A DNA stretch of 64,000 nt, taken from Paenibacillus sp. ACRRX (lineage in GTDB: Bacteria; Bacillota; Bacilli; Paenibacillales; Paenibacillaceae). The notes beneath the pieces were generated by a model that ran no database searches, was not told the DNA's origin, and saw only the letters and a program-made list of their open reading frames with translations. Positions 34,965-43,858 of this stretch are shown here, in pieces; the first letter of the stretch is position 1, and every line of letters begins with the position of its first letter. The stretch covers positions 124,001 to 188,000 of the forward strand of contig NZ_JAKRNK010000006.1 in NCBI RefSeq assembly GCF_022346885.1. The letters are read 5' to 3'. The position numbers were made by a program, and so were the translations under genes.

Positions 34965-35402
34965 ATGGTGTTCAGATTGGGCAAGCGTATACACTTGGAA
35001 GTGTGGTATGACAGTTGGTGTCCACTGTGCACAGGGATTCGCAAGCGATTAATAGCTATCGATTCCTTTCGCGTGCTGCAGTTCCAATCGATTCGAGATG
35101 ATATAGCTGTAAGCCAATCTAGTGTGAAGCACATTCCTTTGCCTGAGTTGGAACAGAGAATGCATGTGAGAGAGGTTCAGTCGAACCGCTTATATAGTGG
35201 GATTGATGCTGTTATCGTGATATCCAAAGCGATTCCGCTCTTATGGATTTTTTGGCCGCTGCTAGTTATCAGTCGTTGGATCAGGTTAGGCGAAAGACTG
35301 TATGATTTTATTGCTTCGCGTCGTATAATTGTACCCGCAGGTGCTTGTCAGGATCAACAGTGTGATTGGAGACCACCAGCGTCCAATAAGGATAGTAAAT
35401 AA
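34965..35402 (+). CDS. DCC-family thiol-disulfide oxidoreductase-like protein (DUF393)
   Basis: 145 residues. The N-terminal strand with YDSWCPLC (Cys 19 and 22) is the DxxCxxC motif of the DCC family, thought to have a thioredoxin-like fold. A hydrophobic stretch near 93-110 (AIPLLWIFWPLLVI) follows, and two more Cys occur near the C terminus (GACQDQQC). GAGGTGAG precedes the ATG. Substrate unknown. A large hairpin spans its stop codon. Confidence 0.8.
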   Translation: MVFRLGKRIHLEVWYDSWCPLCTGIRKRLIAIDSFRVLQFQSIRDDIAVSQSSVKHIPLPELEQRMHVREVQSNRLYSGIDAVIVISKAIPLLWIFWPLLVISRWIRLGERLYDFIASRRIIVPAGACQDQQCDWRPPASNKDSK

Positions 35403-35438
35403 CCTTTTGTATTCATTGAAAGGGTATTTACTATCCTT
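35388..35438. terminator. Large hairpin over the end of the DCC gene
   Basis: AAGGATAGTAAATA (35388-35401) pairs perfectly with TATTTACTATCCTT (35425-35438) and the stem continues with a bulge (CCTTT/AAAGG). It includes the stop codon and lacks a T run, so it may protect the mRNA end. Confidence 0.6.
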
Positions 35439-35446
35439 AAGATAAA

Positions 35447-35474
35447 GAGTGACATAAATATTATTATGTAAACC
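35447..35474 (+). repeat. dif-like site 3
   Basis: Left arm GAGTGACATAA, centre ATATTA, right arm TTATGTAAACC. It keeps ACATAA-N6-TTATGTAAAC and differs from the other sites in the outer left arm and last base. It lies between convergent genes (DCC protein and aldo/keto reductase). Confidence 0.55.
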
Positions 35475-35559
35475 AATTGCGTTTCAATCCTATCGTTTGA
35501 TCCACTTATAAGTGTCTAATTTCTGTCATGTTAAATGAATTGCAGTGGAATAAACATCT

Positions 35560-35597
35560 TAAAGAGCAGACAATCCTAGGGATAGCCTGCTCTTTAG
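35560..35597. terminator. Terminator of the aldo/keto reductase gene
   Basis: TAAAGAGCAGAC and GCCTGCTCTTTA pair around a small apex. On the minus strand it lies 36 bp after the reductase stop. Confidence 0.7.
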
Positions 35598-35632
35598 TCA
35601 TTCATAACTATTAAATCATATTAAATAAGTAA

Positions 35633-36559
35633 TTAGTCTGCACTCCACACCAGTGGGTGAGTCGAATCAATAAGTTCGACAGCCTTGGCATTACTAATCA
35701 CTTGGGCTTCGTCTTTGCAGCCAGGAATTACACTTGTCACTGCAGGGTGGCGTAAACACCAAGCTAAAGCCCACTGCGCCATATTGACATCATGCGGCAC
35801 TTCATTACGCTGGATCAGCTCGACTTGCTTTAACGTTTCGTCTAGCTCTACTCCATTATGCCGCGCACGGACATCATTTTCTCCGAATTTCATGCCTGCT
35901 TTATACTTCCCAGTCAAAAATCCGCTTGCAAGAGGTACACGTGCCAGAACGCCTAAATTGTGCGCTTCACACTCAGGAAATACGTCTTGTTCTGGGCGAC
36001 GATCCAAACGATTATATACGATCTGGATTACGCTTGCTCCAATCTCTGTTGCATTTACTGTCTGATGCATGCTGTTGCTCTTGTTTAAAGATATGCCAAT
36101 ATGTCTTATTTTACCTGAATTCATCTGCTTATCGAGCATCGTCCACAGTTCATCATTATTAAAAGCCTCATCATTACCAGAATGGAATTGATACAAATCT
36201 ATGTAATCTGTATTTAATGCTATTAATGATTTGTCCAATTGTTGCAGCACGTCACTAGCACCATATTTATCAGTGCGGTTCATGTGCGAGTGAAACTGAT
36301 GTCCGAACTTTGTTGCCAGAATCCAATCTTCACGATTATTTTGTGCCAAATAGCCGCCAATCAATTTCTCTGACAAATGGTCGCCATAACATTCGGCTGT
36401 GTCAATGAAGTTGATACCAACCTCTTTTGCCTGATGCAGAATACGATCCACTTCTGCCTGCGTGTAATCATGACCCCATTCGCCGCCAAATTGCCATGTT
36501 CCCACACCGATTACGGAGACTTTCATACCTGTCTTGCCTAACACACGATATTGCATCAT
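35633..36559 (-). CDS. Aldo/keto reductase
   Basis: 308 residues. TIM-barrel NADPH-dependent reductase: GVGTWQFGGEWG, catalytic Asp/Tyr in FIDTAECYGDHLSE, Lys in LATKFGH, His in YQFHSGN, and a C-terminal VIPGCKDEAQV cofactor motif. Acts on aldehydes or ketones; the substrate is unknown. GGAGG lies nine bases before ATG 36559; a second ATG follows at 36556. It stands alone. Confidence 0.9.
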   Translation of the reverse strand: MMQYRVLGKTGMKVSVIGVGTWQFGGEWGHDYTQAEVDRILHQAKEVGINFIDTAECYGDHLSEKLIGGYLAQNNREDWILATKFGHQFHSHMNRTDKYGASDVLQQLDKSLIALNTDYIDLYQFHSGNDEAFNNDELWTMLDKQMNSGKIRHIGISLNKSNSMHQTVNATEIGASVIQIVYNRLDRRPEQDVFPECEAHNLGVLARVPLASGFLTGKYKAGMKFGENDVRARHNGVELDETLKQVELIQRNEVPHDVNMAQWALAWCLRHPAVTSVIPGCKDEAQVISNAKAVELIDSTHPLVWSAD

Positions 36560-36839
36560 TGAACATGTCCTCCCTGCGTCTGGTTTTATGAATAACTACA
36601 GTGTAGCATAAATGGCATCGGATATTAAAATCAGAGGGGGCTGCGTCAGGCTCTAATCCAGTATCCACAATTCTAGCAATATATAGGAAATGACAGAATA
36701 GGATTGAAACCTGAATGAACGGGAGTATTATTAATAAATAAGGGAGTAGGGCAACTTTTGAGTTTTGTTTACGTATGGTTAATAATATACATACATAGTG
36801 CTCCTAAGAAATAATGAAGCAAGAAAGTAGAGGACAAAC
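36560..36839. other. Divergent promoter region
   Basis: Contains the leaders of the reductase (minus) and pseudokinase (plus) genes. AT-rich from 36690 on; no motif could be assigned with confidence. Confidence 0.4.
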
Positions 36840-38510
36840 ATGAATAATCAAATGATCGATGGAAGATATGAATTAGTACAGACCATAATGCAATCGGATG
36901 ACGGCACTTGGTACCGTGCACAGGATACATCTCTTAAAAGAGAAATATTTTTATTGTTAAGCACTGGCACACCTGAAGACTCATTAAGAGAACTAACAGC
37001 TGAACTGTCTCAGTCATCTAGCGACTCTTTCTTCCAGTTATTGAATGCGGGAACGGATGGTCCCAATGCTTTTATGGTATTTAATGCGTACAAGGGTATG
37101 CCCTTGTATCAATATGCAGAGAAGCATGCAGTGCCTTTGCAGACAGCGCTCCAGATTGTATTTCTTGCGGGCCAACGGCTCCAGGAGGGAGGCCGATTAG
37201 GCACGTCAGCTTTCTCTGTGAGCTTTGATAATCTCTGGATTACCGATCAGCATGAATTACTCGTAATGAATTACTGGAATGAAGCTAGAAGCAGTCGAAC
37301 AGGCACGTCGGGCTTGTCACAATTGCTTTATCAATTGTGTACGCTTCATGCACTGGCACCGCGTCAGTACGATATTTATGTGAGTAGAATGCAGTCAGCT
37401 TTAAAGCATGAGCTGCCGGCTCAACGCCAATCCGTCTTGACACTGGCTAGACGGGTATATCAGGACGATGAGTCAGTATTGGGTTATATGACCACGATTA
37501 CAGAGATCTTAAATCAGCCTAATCTGCCGATTGTAGACAGTTATGCCCAGTATGAGGTGAAAGCAGCTCAGCCGCCTACTTATGAGTCTTTGTCGTCCAC
37601 CACACCAGAAGCCTATGTTGCAGATTCGACGCTGTACGATGAACCTGAGACAGCTTATGATACAGTCGAACAGGAGGAGCGACCGCAAACGCTCGTTCGA
37701 GAACGGACACAGCCTGATAAGCGAGTACAGCAGGCTCCTAAGCGGAAGCTGAGAACGCCGCTTATTATTGCAGGCTGCATTTTATTTGTCAGTTTGCTTG
37801 GCGGAGCAATTATCTGGGCTAATTCTTTAAGCAAATCAAGCGATGCGGCAACTGAACCAGAATCAACAGTCACAACGCCAAACGATGCAGATCAACATAA
37901 AGAAGAAACATCAGAATCCAATCAAGTAGATAACGGGGATGGTTCTACTTCTACTGATAATGGATCATCTGCGGGAACTGACTCAACAACAGGACAAGTA
38001 GAACCGGGTACTACAAATAAAGGTGGTACGTCAGAGAGTGGAAATACTGATTCTACCAGCAATGAAAATGGCGAAGGAAGCGAACAGCAGCCAAATCAAG
38101 GACAAACAACCGATCCGGGTACAACAAGTCCGAACACAGGGGTGGAAACAGAACAACCAACTACGGGTGGAACCGATGGGACAACTACTCCTGGCACAAA
38201 CCCGGGAACAACTACACCGCCGGTCACTACTGACCCAACGGCGCCAACGGAACCGACAGTTCCAACAGATCCTAATGGCAATACGACACAACCAACGACA
38301 CCAAGCGGAACGGCACCTAATTTGGTTGGTCTTACACAAGCCGAAGCAGAGAAAGCGGCATTGGCGGCAGGCATGAAATATAGCTTTGCCAAAGAAAACG
38401 CTGAGGGTCAGGAAGCAGGCAAAGTCTTTAAGCAGGAGCCCGCAGCAGGAACAGCAGTGAAAAAAGGAGACCGTGTCACGTTTTACATCGTTCGTGAAGC
38501 GAAGAAGTAA
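36840..38510 (+). CDS. PASTA-domain membrane protein with a degenerate kinase-like domain
   Basis: 556 residues. Residues 1-230 follow a PrkC-type kinase outline (IDGRYELVQTIMQSDDGTWYRAQDTSLKREIFL) but lack the VAxK lysine, HRD and DFG motifs, so it should be a pseudokinase. Then come an acidic linker, a membrane helix near 306-325 (LIIAGCILFVSLLGGAIIW), a 160-residue Thr/Gly/Ser/Pro-rich extracellular stretch, and one PASTA domain (about 487-553, NLVGLTQAEAEKAALAAG). PASTA domains bind muropeptides or lipid II. It may sense wall state and act by protein contact. AGAGGAC precedes the ATG. Monocistronic. Confidence 0.8.
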   Translation: MNNQMIDGRYELVQTIMQSDDGTWYRAQDTSLKREIFLLLSTGTPEDSLRELTAELSQSSSDSFFQLLNAGTDGPNAFMVFNAYKGMPLYQYAEKHAVPLQTALQIVFLAGQRLQEGGRLGTSAFSVSFDNLWITDQHELLVMNYWNEARSSRTGTSGLSQLLYQLCTLHALAPRQYDIYVSRMQSALKHELPAQRQSVLTLARRVYQDDESVLGYMTTITEILNQPNLPIVDSYAQYEVKAAQPPTYESLSSTTPEAYVADSTLYDEPETAYDTVEQEERPQTLVRERTQPDKRVQQAPKRKLRTPLIIAGCILFVSLLGGAIIWANSLSKSSDAATEPESTVTTPNDADQHKEETSESNQVDNGDGSTSTDNGSSAGTDSTTGQVEPGTTNKGGTSESGNTDSTSNENGEGSEQQPNQGQTTDPGTTSPNTGVETEQPTTGGTDGTTTPGTNPGTTTPPVTTDPTAPTEPTVPTDPNGNTTQPTTPSGTAPNLVGLTQAEAEKAALAAGMKYSFAKENAEGQEAGKVFKQEPAAGTAVKKGDRVTFYIVREAKK

Positions 38511-38828
38511 TACACAAGCTTATCAGATCAAATTAAGTTAACATATACAAGAGGATACCTCCAAGATATGCTGTTTCGGGAAATACAGATAGTATTTCCA
38601 ACGGAGAGGCCATCAGAAGAGCCAAGTTACGACTTGGTTCTTCATGCATCTCTGGTAAAGCGACTGCTGTCGTAGAAAGATCGTATATTCTGTCTGATGC
38701 ACTTGATTTCTAGCGATTATTGCGCTTGCCTGGGAAATAAGCATAAGGAAATGGCCGCTTAAATTATTATATTTCCTAGGTTCTCATGTATGGATAAACA
38801 TCAGTTTTAACGATATCAGGAACAAAAC
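38511..38828. other. Intergenic region between convergent genes
   Basis: No gene seen. A hairpin GAAGAGCCAAGT/ACTTGGTTCTTC (38613-38645) is probably the terminator of the pseudokinase gene although no T run follows. Confidence 0.5.
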
Positions 38829-39992
38829 TTATTTTTGCTTTAATTTTGACATGCCAGCGTGAACAAGTTTGACCTTTACTTGAATATTGTCCAGATCACC
38901 AGGGGAAAGTGTAATGTTTCTGCCGTTACCTTGGCGTTTCCAATGCGTTACCTGTTGGCGGTATACATATTGATGCAAGCTGTATAGATCCGCATTATGA
39001 TCCAACCCCACCTTGAACGTGTGTTTTATCTCAGCCTTCACTTTATCTTCTGCAAGTTCCTCTATTTCAGACTCTGGCAGTGGAGCCAACATTTCATCAA
39101 TACTACCAGTAATATTGGCTTTAATGGTATAGGAGAGCACGGCTCCTTGAGTACGCACGTGAATGTCCCATTTCGATGTTTCCATCGATAATAAGACCTG
39201 GTGTTTGTTATTGTCCCGCCCAATAGCCAATGCCGTTCGTGCTGAACTCGAATTAATCCATCTTAAGCCCAAACTGTCCGCTTTGGACTGCCATCCTTTA
39301 TACGAATTGTCGTCAATTACAAATATACCATCCACTTCATACTGCTCATTGGGTTTAATGTCTTTGAACCACTGCTTGCTATTTGTGGCCAATGAGGGCA
39401 GGAGTAGGGTTGCCCCGGGTTCTACTAGCTTTATTAACATTTCACGCAGTGACAGCGGCTTGATATAGGCTTGTTGCTCGTACATGTCCATCGGATTATG
39501 AAGCAGGGAATTGATAGGCGCCAAGTTAAATGTGTTATTGACTGCAAACAGCTCCTTAATCGAAACATGCGTACCAAACACCCAAGGTGAATATCTAATT
39601 TCATGATAACGCAGCATCGAATCCATCATGCTTTTCATATTTTGCGATAACACTCGTTCGTGAAACACAATAGCAGTGGTATGTTCCCAAACAATAGGCA
39701 GTTGTGAGGAATTATAAATATTATTGATCGCTGCGTCTAACGTTACACCTTCCCCGCGTCCTAGCCATACGGGTACTTTATCTTTAGGCTTAACTCCTTC
39801 TTGCTTGGCTACATTTGAAAAATCAAGGGATTGCGTATATACAATGTATTTATCATTCTGAAAATCGATACCAATAGCTGTGACATAATTGTTATCCTGC
39901 ACATTTTTATAATCCCAGCATCCGCTTAAGCTAAGTAGCAGCAAGAGTAAACTTCCAACATACAGCCCTCGAATTGGGATACGCGCACTCAT
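38829..39992 (-). CDS. Ger(x)C family spore germination lipoprotein
   Basis: 387 residues. Signal with lipobox (LLSLSGC, then WDYKNVQDNNYVTAIGID) is the typical GerAC/GerBC beginning; the C subunit is attached to the outer face of the spore inner membrane and is needed for germinant-receptor function. Third gene of a B-A-C operon; its ATG overlaps the stop of the A gene by one base. GGAG lies just upstream. Confidence 0.92.
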   Translation of the reverse strand: MSARIPIRGLYVGSLLLLLLSLSGCWDYKNVQDNNYVTAIGIDFQNDKYIVYTQSLDFSNVAKQEGVKPKDKVPVWLGRGEGVTLDAAINNIYNSSQLPIVWEHTTAIVFHERVLSQNMKSMMDSMLRYHEIRYSPWVFGTHVSIKELFAVNNTFNLAPINSLLHNPMDMYEQQAYIKPLSLREMLIKLVEPGATLLLPSLATNSKQWFKDIKPNEQYEVDGIFVIDDNSYKGWQSKADSLGLRWINSSSARTALAIGRDNNKHQVLLSMETSKWDIHVRTQGAVLSYTIKANITGSIDEMLAPLPESEIEELAEDKVKAEIKHTFKVGLDHNADLYSLHQYVYRQQVTHWKRQGNGRNITLSPGDLDNIQVKVKLVHAGMSKLKQK

Positions 39993-41500
39993 TATTTCTT
40001 ATCTCCTTCCCGTGTTTTATCCAACGGATAAATATATTCCGGTCGTCTATTTTTCCATTTAGAGGGCAACTCAATCAAGGATTTGGCAATATCATGAAAC
40101 GATGGTGGGGACAATGGAGCCAGGTAAGGAATCCCAAAGGACTCCAGTGTTGATAAATACAGCAGTATTGACAGCATGGCGATAAAGAATCCATACATCC
40201 CTAGAAATGACGACAAGAGAACAACACCTAATCTGATTACACTCACAGTGCCGCTTAGTGACTGATTTACTAGTGTGAAGGTCGCAACTGCAGTGACAGC
40301 GGCTACAACCAATGTTGTAGGAGAGCCAAGTCCAGCCCTTATAGAAGCGTCACCTACAATAAGACCGCCGACAACAGCTACAGTCTGGCCAACGGCCTTG
40401 GGGAGCCTAACACCAGCTTCACGAAAAATCTCAAACAGTCCTAACATTAGGATTAACTCCATTGATGCAGAGAAAGGTAATCCGGATCTGGCATTGGTGA
40501 CAGTTGCGAGTAATGGCAGAGGAAGCTGCTCTACATTAAAGGCAATTAACGCAATCCAGAATCCTGGGATAAATATAGATACGAACAAGCCTACAAGTCG
40601 CAGTAGACGTTGGAATGTAACAAAGTAATATGGAAAATGCGCATCCTCAGGTGATTTTAAAGCTAACATCAGGTCAGCTGGACCGATCAGCGCCATGGGA
40701 GTCGTATCAACCATAATGACAAATCGTCCTCTGACGAGTGATTGCACGACATGATCAGGCCTGCCAATATAGTCGAGCAGCGGGAATAGGGCATATTGGG
40801 AATCGCCAATTGCATCACCTAGCTGCGAGCTGCTAATCAGCGCATCAATGTCTAGACGATTAAGGCGATCTCTGACATCGGCGACTAAATCAGGATTTGC
40901 GATATCTTTAATGTATAACAGTGCGACGTCGGTATGTGTGCGCCTGCCTATCGTAAGACTTTCGACCTTCAAGCTGTCGGACTTCATTCGTTTGCGAACT
41001 AGTGCAATATTAGTCGTAAGGCTTTCTGTAAAGCCATCCTTTGGCCCTTTGATCGAGATTTCCGTACTTGATTCCTCTGGAGCCCGATTAGGCGGCTTGG
41101 CAATATCAATCGTATAGTAACGCTCAACATCAGGAAAGCACACCAGTAGGTGACCATCGAATAAACGTGCTTCTGCTTTTAACAACCCAGAGGATGACGC
41201 TAATGGAATCAATGACAGACTAGAATGGTCGTCTAAATGAGATACCTCTTCTACCGACTGCATAAGATCTCTGAACCTTGGTATTATATACTGATTAAAC
41301 TGCTGGAAGTCGGCCATTCCCTCGCACCATGCAAACACCACCTCAATTTCCTGATGTAAAGTGTTGTACTTGCAGGTGTGGAAATGGATATCTGAGCAAG
41401 TTAAAAGATGTTTTTTTAGGCTCAATATAGTTAATGGTGCTAATTCATTTAGTCGATTCGGCAATTTGTCGCTAGAAATATTTGTTGGATCCTCATTCAT
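39992..41500 (-). CDS. GerA family spore germination protein (A subunit)
   Basis: About 502 residues. A large soluble N-terminal half, with FVIMVDTTPMALIGP and the loop QLGDAIGDSQYALFPLLDYIGRPDHVVQSL, and five or so membrane helices in the C-terminal half (QRLLRLVGLFVSIFIPGFWIAL, then LIVGDASIRAGL). Part of the nutrient germinant receptor in the spore inner membrane. ATG 41500 is preferred: AAAGGA is at the right spacing, and it lies one base after the stop of the B gene. Confidence 0.93.
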   Translation of the reverse strand: MNEDPTNISSDKLPNRLNELAPLTILSLKKHLLTCSDIHFHTCKYNTLHQEIEVVFAWCEGMADFQQFNQYIIPRFRDLMQSVEEVSHLDDHSSLSLIPLASSSGLLKAEARLFDGHLLVCFPDVERYYTIDIAKPPNRAPEESSTEISIKGPKDGFTESLTTNIALVRKRMKSDSLKVESLTIGRRTHTDVALLYIKDIANPDLVADVRDRLNRLDIDALISSSQLGDAIGDSQYALFPLLDYIGRPDHVVQSLVRGRFVIMVDTTPMALIGPADLMLALKSPEDAHFPYYFVTFQRLLRLVGLFVSIFIPGFWIALIAFNVEQLPLPLLATVTNARSGLPFSASMELILMLGLFEIFREAGVRLPKAVGQTVAVVGGLIVGDASIRAGLGSPTTLVVAAVTAVATFTLVNQSLSGTVSVIRLGVVLLSSFLGMYGFFIAMLSILLYLSTLESFGIPYLAPLSPPSFHDIAKSLIELPSKWKNRRPEYIYPLDKTREGDKK

Positions 41501-41501
41501 G

Positions 41502-42593
41502 TTAAATAGTCCTTTTAGATGTGTTGGAAAAGCAAGCAAGAAGGGCAAAGATGCCTGAGCATACAAGGATTCCAATGGTAACAACAGGATAATAGTAGTC
41601 ATGCAGCCATGAAAGAAACATCATGTCGCTCATACTAATCTGTATTACACTGATCAAGAGCAGTCCGGATATTATGCATACGGCAGCCCTGGCCCCTTTA
41701 CTGCGAAAGGGCATGAGATCGTAGATCAGGAACATGGCCAATGATATGCGAATAAACGCTCCAGATAACCATTGGAAAATGGAAAAGAAGTCTACGTGAT
41801 TGATGTACTTGCCTACGGTAACCAGTCGCCATTGCTCAAATGTAGGGAACCGTAAGCTGACAGCTGTGTCTCGGCCAAAGTTAGCGATTGCTCCAATGTA
41901 GGGACCTATAGTAAGCCCACCTAAAAAGATTGCTAACACTGCCATTCCCCAAAAGTTAACCTTGGTAGACATATGATGATGCAGGAAAAGTACCATAATG
42001 AGTTCAACCATGCCGGCGCCTCCATAGATCGTTCCCTGGAGTACGGGAAGAGTTCCATTCTCAAGAAGGGGAAACATCAACGAATAGTTTTTATACTGCA
42101 TGTTGGCTCCCATCACAAAGTAACCTAAAACAATAACGACCGGCAGCAGCATACCTGAACATATAGCTATCGATCGAATACCTGCAAGAGCGCATGCTGC
42201 GGATAAAATTGCCAACGTTATGACGATAACAAATAGCGGAGTGTGGGGTAAATACGATACGGTTGTCCAACTGGCAGTATCCTTTAATGTGATGAAGGCT
42301 ACTGTTAGCAAGTACGTAACAAGAATGATAATGACTAGCCATGCCACAAATGGGCCTGTTTTTCCGTTAAGCCATTCAAATAAAGTTTGCTTGCCTTTCT
42401 TTTTTATGGTCCACAGAATGACCGGGATCCAGAGCAGGCTAAGAGCCATAACCATTACAATGCTTAACCATCCGTCTCTGCCGGATTGCTGCAGCAGAAG
42501 AGGGATGATAATCACATGATTCAACATGCCGGTTGATAGCAGTAAGATCATGCACACTTGTAAAAAGCTAACGGAAGTCTTGGGTACGCTCAT
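41502..42593 (-). CDS. GerB family spore germination permease (B subunit)
   Basis: 363 residues with ten membrane helices, related to amino-acid/polyamine permeases. In germinant receptors the B subunit binds the nutrient. GGAGG six bases upstream selects ATG 42593; the frame is open to 42659. It is the first gene of the operon, before the A and C genes, an order different from the common A-B-C or A-C-B. A dif-like site lies 80-110 bp upstream. Confidence 0.92.
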   Translation of the reverse strand: MSVPKTSVSFLQVCMILLLSTGMLNHVIIIPLLLQQSGRDGWLSIVMVMALSLLWIPVILWTIKKKGKQTLFEWLNGKTGPFVAWLVIIILVTYLLTVAFITLKDTASWTTVSYLPHTPLFVIVITLAILSAACALAGIRSIAICSGMLLPVVIVLGYFVMGANMQYKNYSLMFPLLENGTLPVLQGTIYGGAGMVELIMVLFLHHHMSTKVNFWGMAVLAIFLGGLTIGPYIGAIANFGRDTAVSLRFPTFEQWRLVTVGKYINHVDFFSIFQWLSGAFIRISLAMFLIYDLMPFRSKGARAAVCIISGLLLISVIQISMSDMMFLSWLHDYYYPVVTIGILVCSGIFALLACFSNTSKRTI

Positions 42594-42672
42594 ATGAACC
42601 TCCTTACAAACAGTTGCATGTAGCATTGTGTTAATTTGCTCCAAAAGAAGAGAGTTCATCCATGACCAATTA

Positions 42673-42700
42673 AATATACATATAATATATTATGTAAACT
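42673..42700 (+). repeat. dif-like site 4
   Basis: Left arm AATATACATAT, centre AATATA, right arm TTATGTAAACT. The centre resembles the TATATA of Bacillus subtilis dif more than the other copies do. It lies 80 bp upstream of the gerB start, between the ger operon and the DJ-1 gene. Confidence 0.55.
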
Positions 42701-42792
42701 AATGATAAAAGATGTGCAGCCAACCATTTTTGCATTCTGGATAAGCTTATTAAAGCAATCATGGTTTGTGATTGGAATGATCTTTGTAAATG

Positions 42793-42826
42793 AAAAAAGA
42801 AGAAGCGATACTCGCTCCTTCTTCAG
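42793..42826 (-). terminator. Terminator of the DJ-1/PfpI gene
   Basis: On the minus strand GAAGAAGGAGCGA pairs with TCGCTTCTTC (one bulge) and is followed by TTTTTT. Confidence 0.75.
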
Positions 42827-42848
42827 CTATATTTGGTTTCTATTTTAG

Positions 42849-42942
42849 TGTAAGCCACAAAACGAATGGGGGAGTCACTAATGTTGATGAGAGCATACAT
42901 CTACAACTATACATAATGAGACTGTCCTATTTGTGGCTTACA
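42849..42942. repeat. 13-bp perfect inverted repeat around the end of the DJ-1 gene
   Basis: TGTAAGCCACAAA (42849-42861) and TTTGTGGCTTACA (42930-42942) are exact inverted copies 68 bp apart. The right copy includes the stop codon of the DJ-1 gene. No transposase lies inside. Confidence 0.6.
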
Positions 42943-43594
42943 GATTAGGCTCTCGCTCTGAAAACTCTTGAAGCAACCCGCCTATCTGTTCAACCAGTGG
43001 GGCAGGTGCTTTCTTCGTTGAACCCGCATCAAATGGTGGCTGAGGATCGTATTCCAAAATCAACTGGACTCCTTTACCCAGATCATCCCCGAACTCCCAA
43101 GATACTAATTGGAGAGCCATATCAATACCTGAAGATACACCAGCTGCGGTTACGATTTTATCATGGCGAACCACTCTTTCTTCTGTTGGAATGGCTCCAA
43201 GAGAATGAAGCAGGTTGAAGGAGGCCCAATGAGTGGTCGCGTTCGCTCCATTCAATAAGCCTGCAGCGCTCAAAATAAGCGAGCCAGTACATACCGAAGT
43301 CGTCCACTTCGTCGTTTCATGTATTTTACGAATCCAATTCAATGTTTCTTCGTCATTGATTGGTGTTTTGTAGTTAGGAGGGCTGCAGCCGGGAACAATA
43401 AGAATATCGGCTGTATTAACCTCAGAGAAACTATAATCGGCATACAAACCACCCATTTTTGAATCTAGTTTGATGAGTCCTTTCTGCTTGGCTACAAATT
43501 TCACATTACATTTCATTGTTGCAGCAAATACTTCGTATGGACCAATTGCATCTAATGCTGTAATACCATCGTATAGCAGGACAGCGATTTCCAT
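42938..43594 (-). CDS. DJ-1/PfpI family protein (glutamine amidotransferase-like)
   Basis: 218 residues. Flavodoxin-like fold with the nucleophile Cys in TTSVCTGSLILSAAGLL and an upstream acidic residue in LLYDGITALDAIGPYEV. Resembles isonitrile hydratase-like and AraC-associated DJ-1 proteins without the DNA-binding domain. The reaction is not predictable. AAAGGAGAG selects ATG 43594. Stands alone with its own terminator. Confidence 0.85.
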   Translation of the reverse strand: MEIAVLLYDGITALDAIGPYEVFAATMKCNVKFVAKQKGLIKLDSKMGGLYADYSFSEVNTADILIVPGCSPPNYKTPINDEETLNWIRKIHETTKWTTSVCTGSLILSAAGLLNGANATTHWASFNLLHSLGAIPTEERVVRHDKIVTAAGVSSGIDMALQLVSWEFGDDLGKGVQLILEYDPQPPFDAGSTKKAPAPLVEQIGGLLQEFSEREPNL

Positions 43595-43858
43595 GATGAT
43601 CTCTCCTTTAAGCATGATGTTAATTCATTCACGCTCCAAGTATACCATACCCCCCTATAGTATACTGGTGTATATATTGTGAAGTCTTCTTATTTTCGAA
43701 AGTACTTTCTACTAATAATCCCCAGAAATAATGCTGATCTCTTTCAAGTCTGATTGGGATGGACTTCATAACTTGAAGCATAGGCGCAATACGGTAAGCG
43801 ATAAATCGGGGTGTAACAATGAGCCCGCTGCAGCAGCGGGCTTTAAATTGATTGTTGA

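Noticed and set aside
38023-38392. Frames of 98-117 codons inside the Thr/Gly/Pro-rich linker of the PASTA protein
   Set aside because: They are shadows produced by the repetitive codons of the linker; composition is extreme and no start signals exist.
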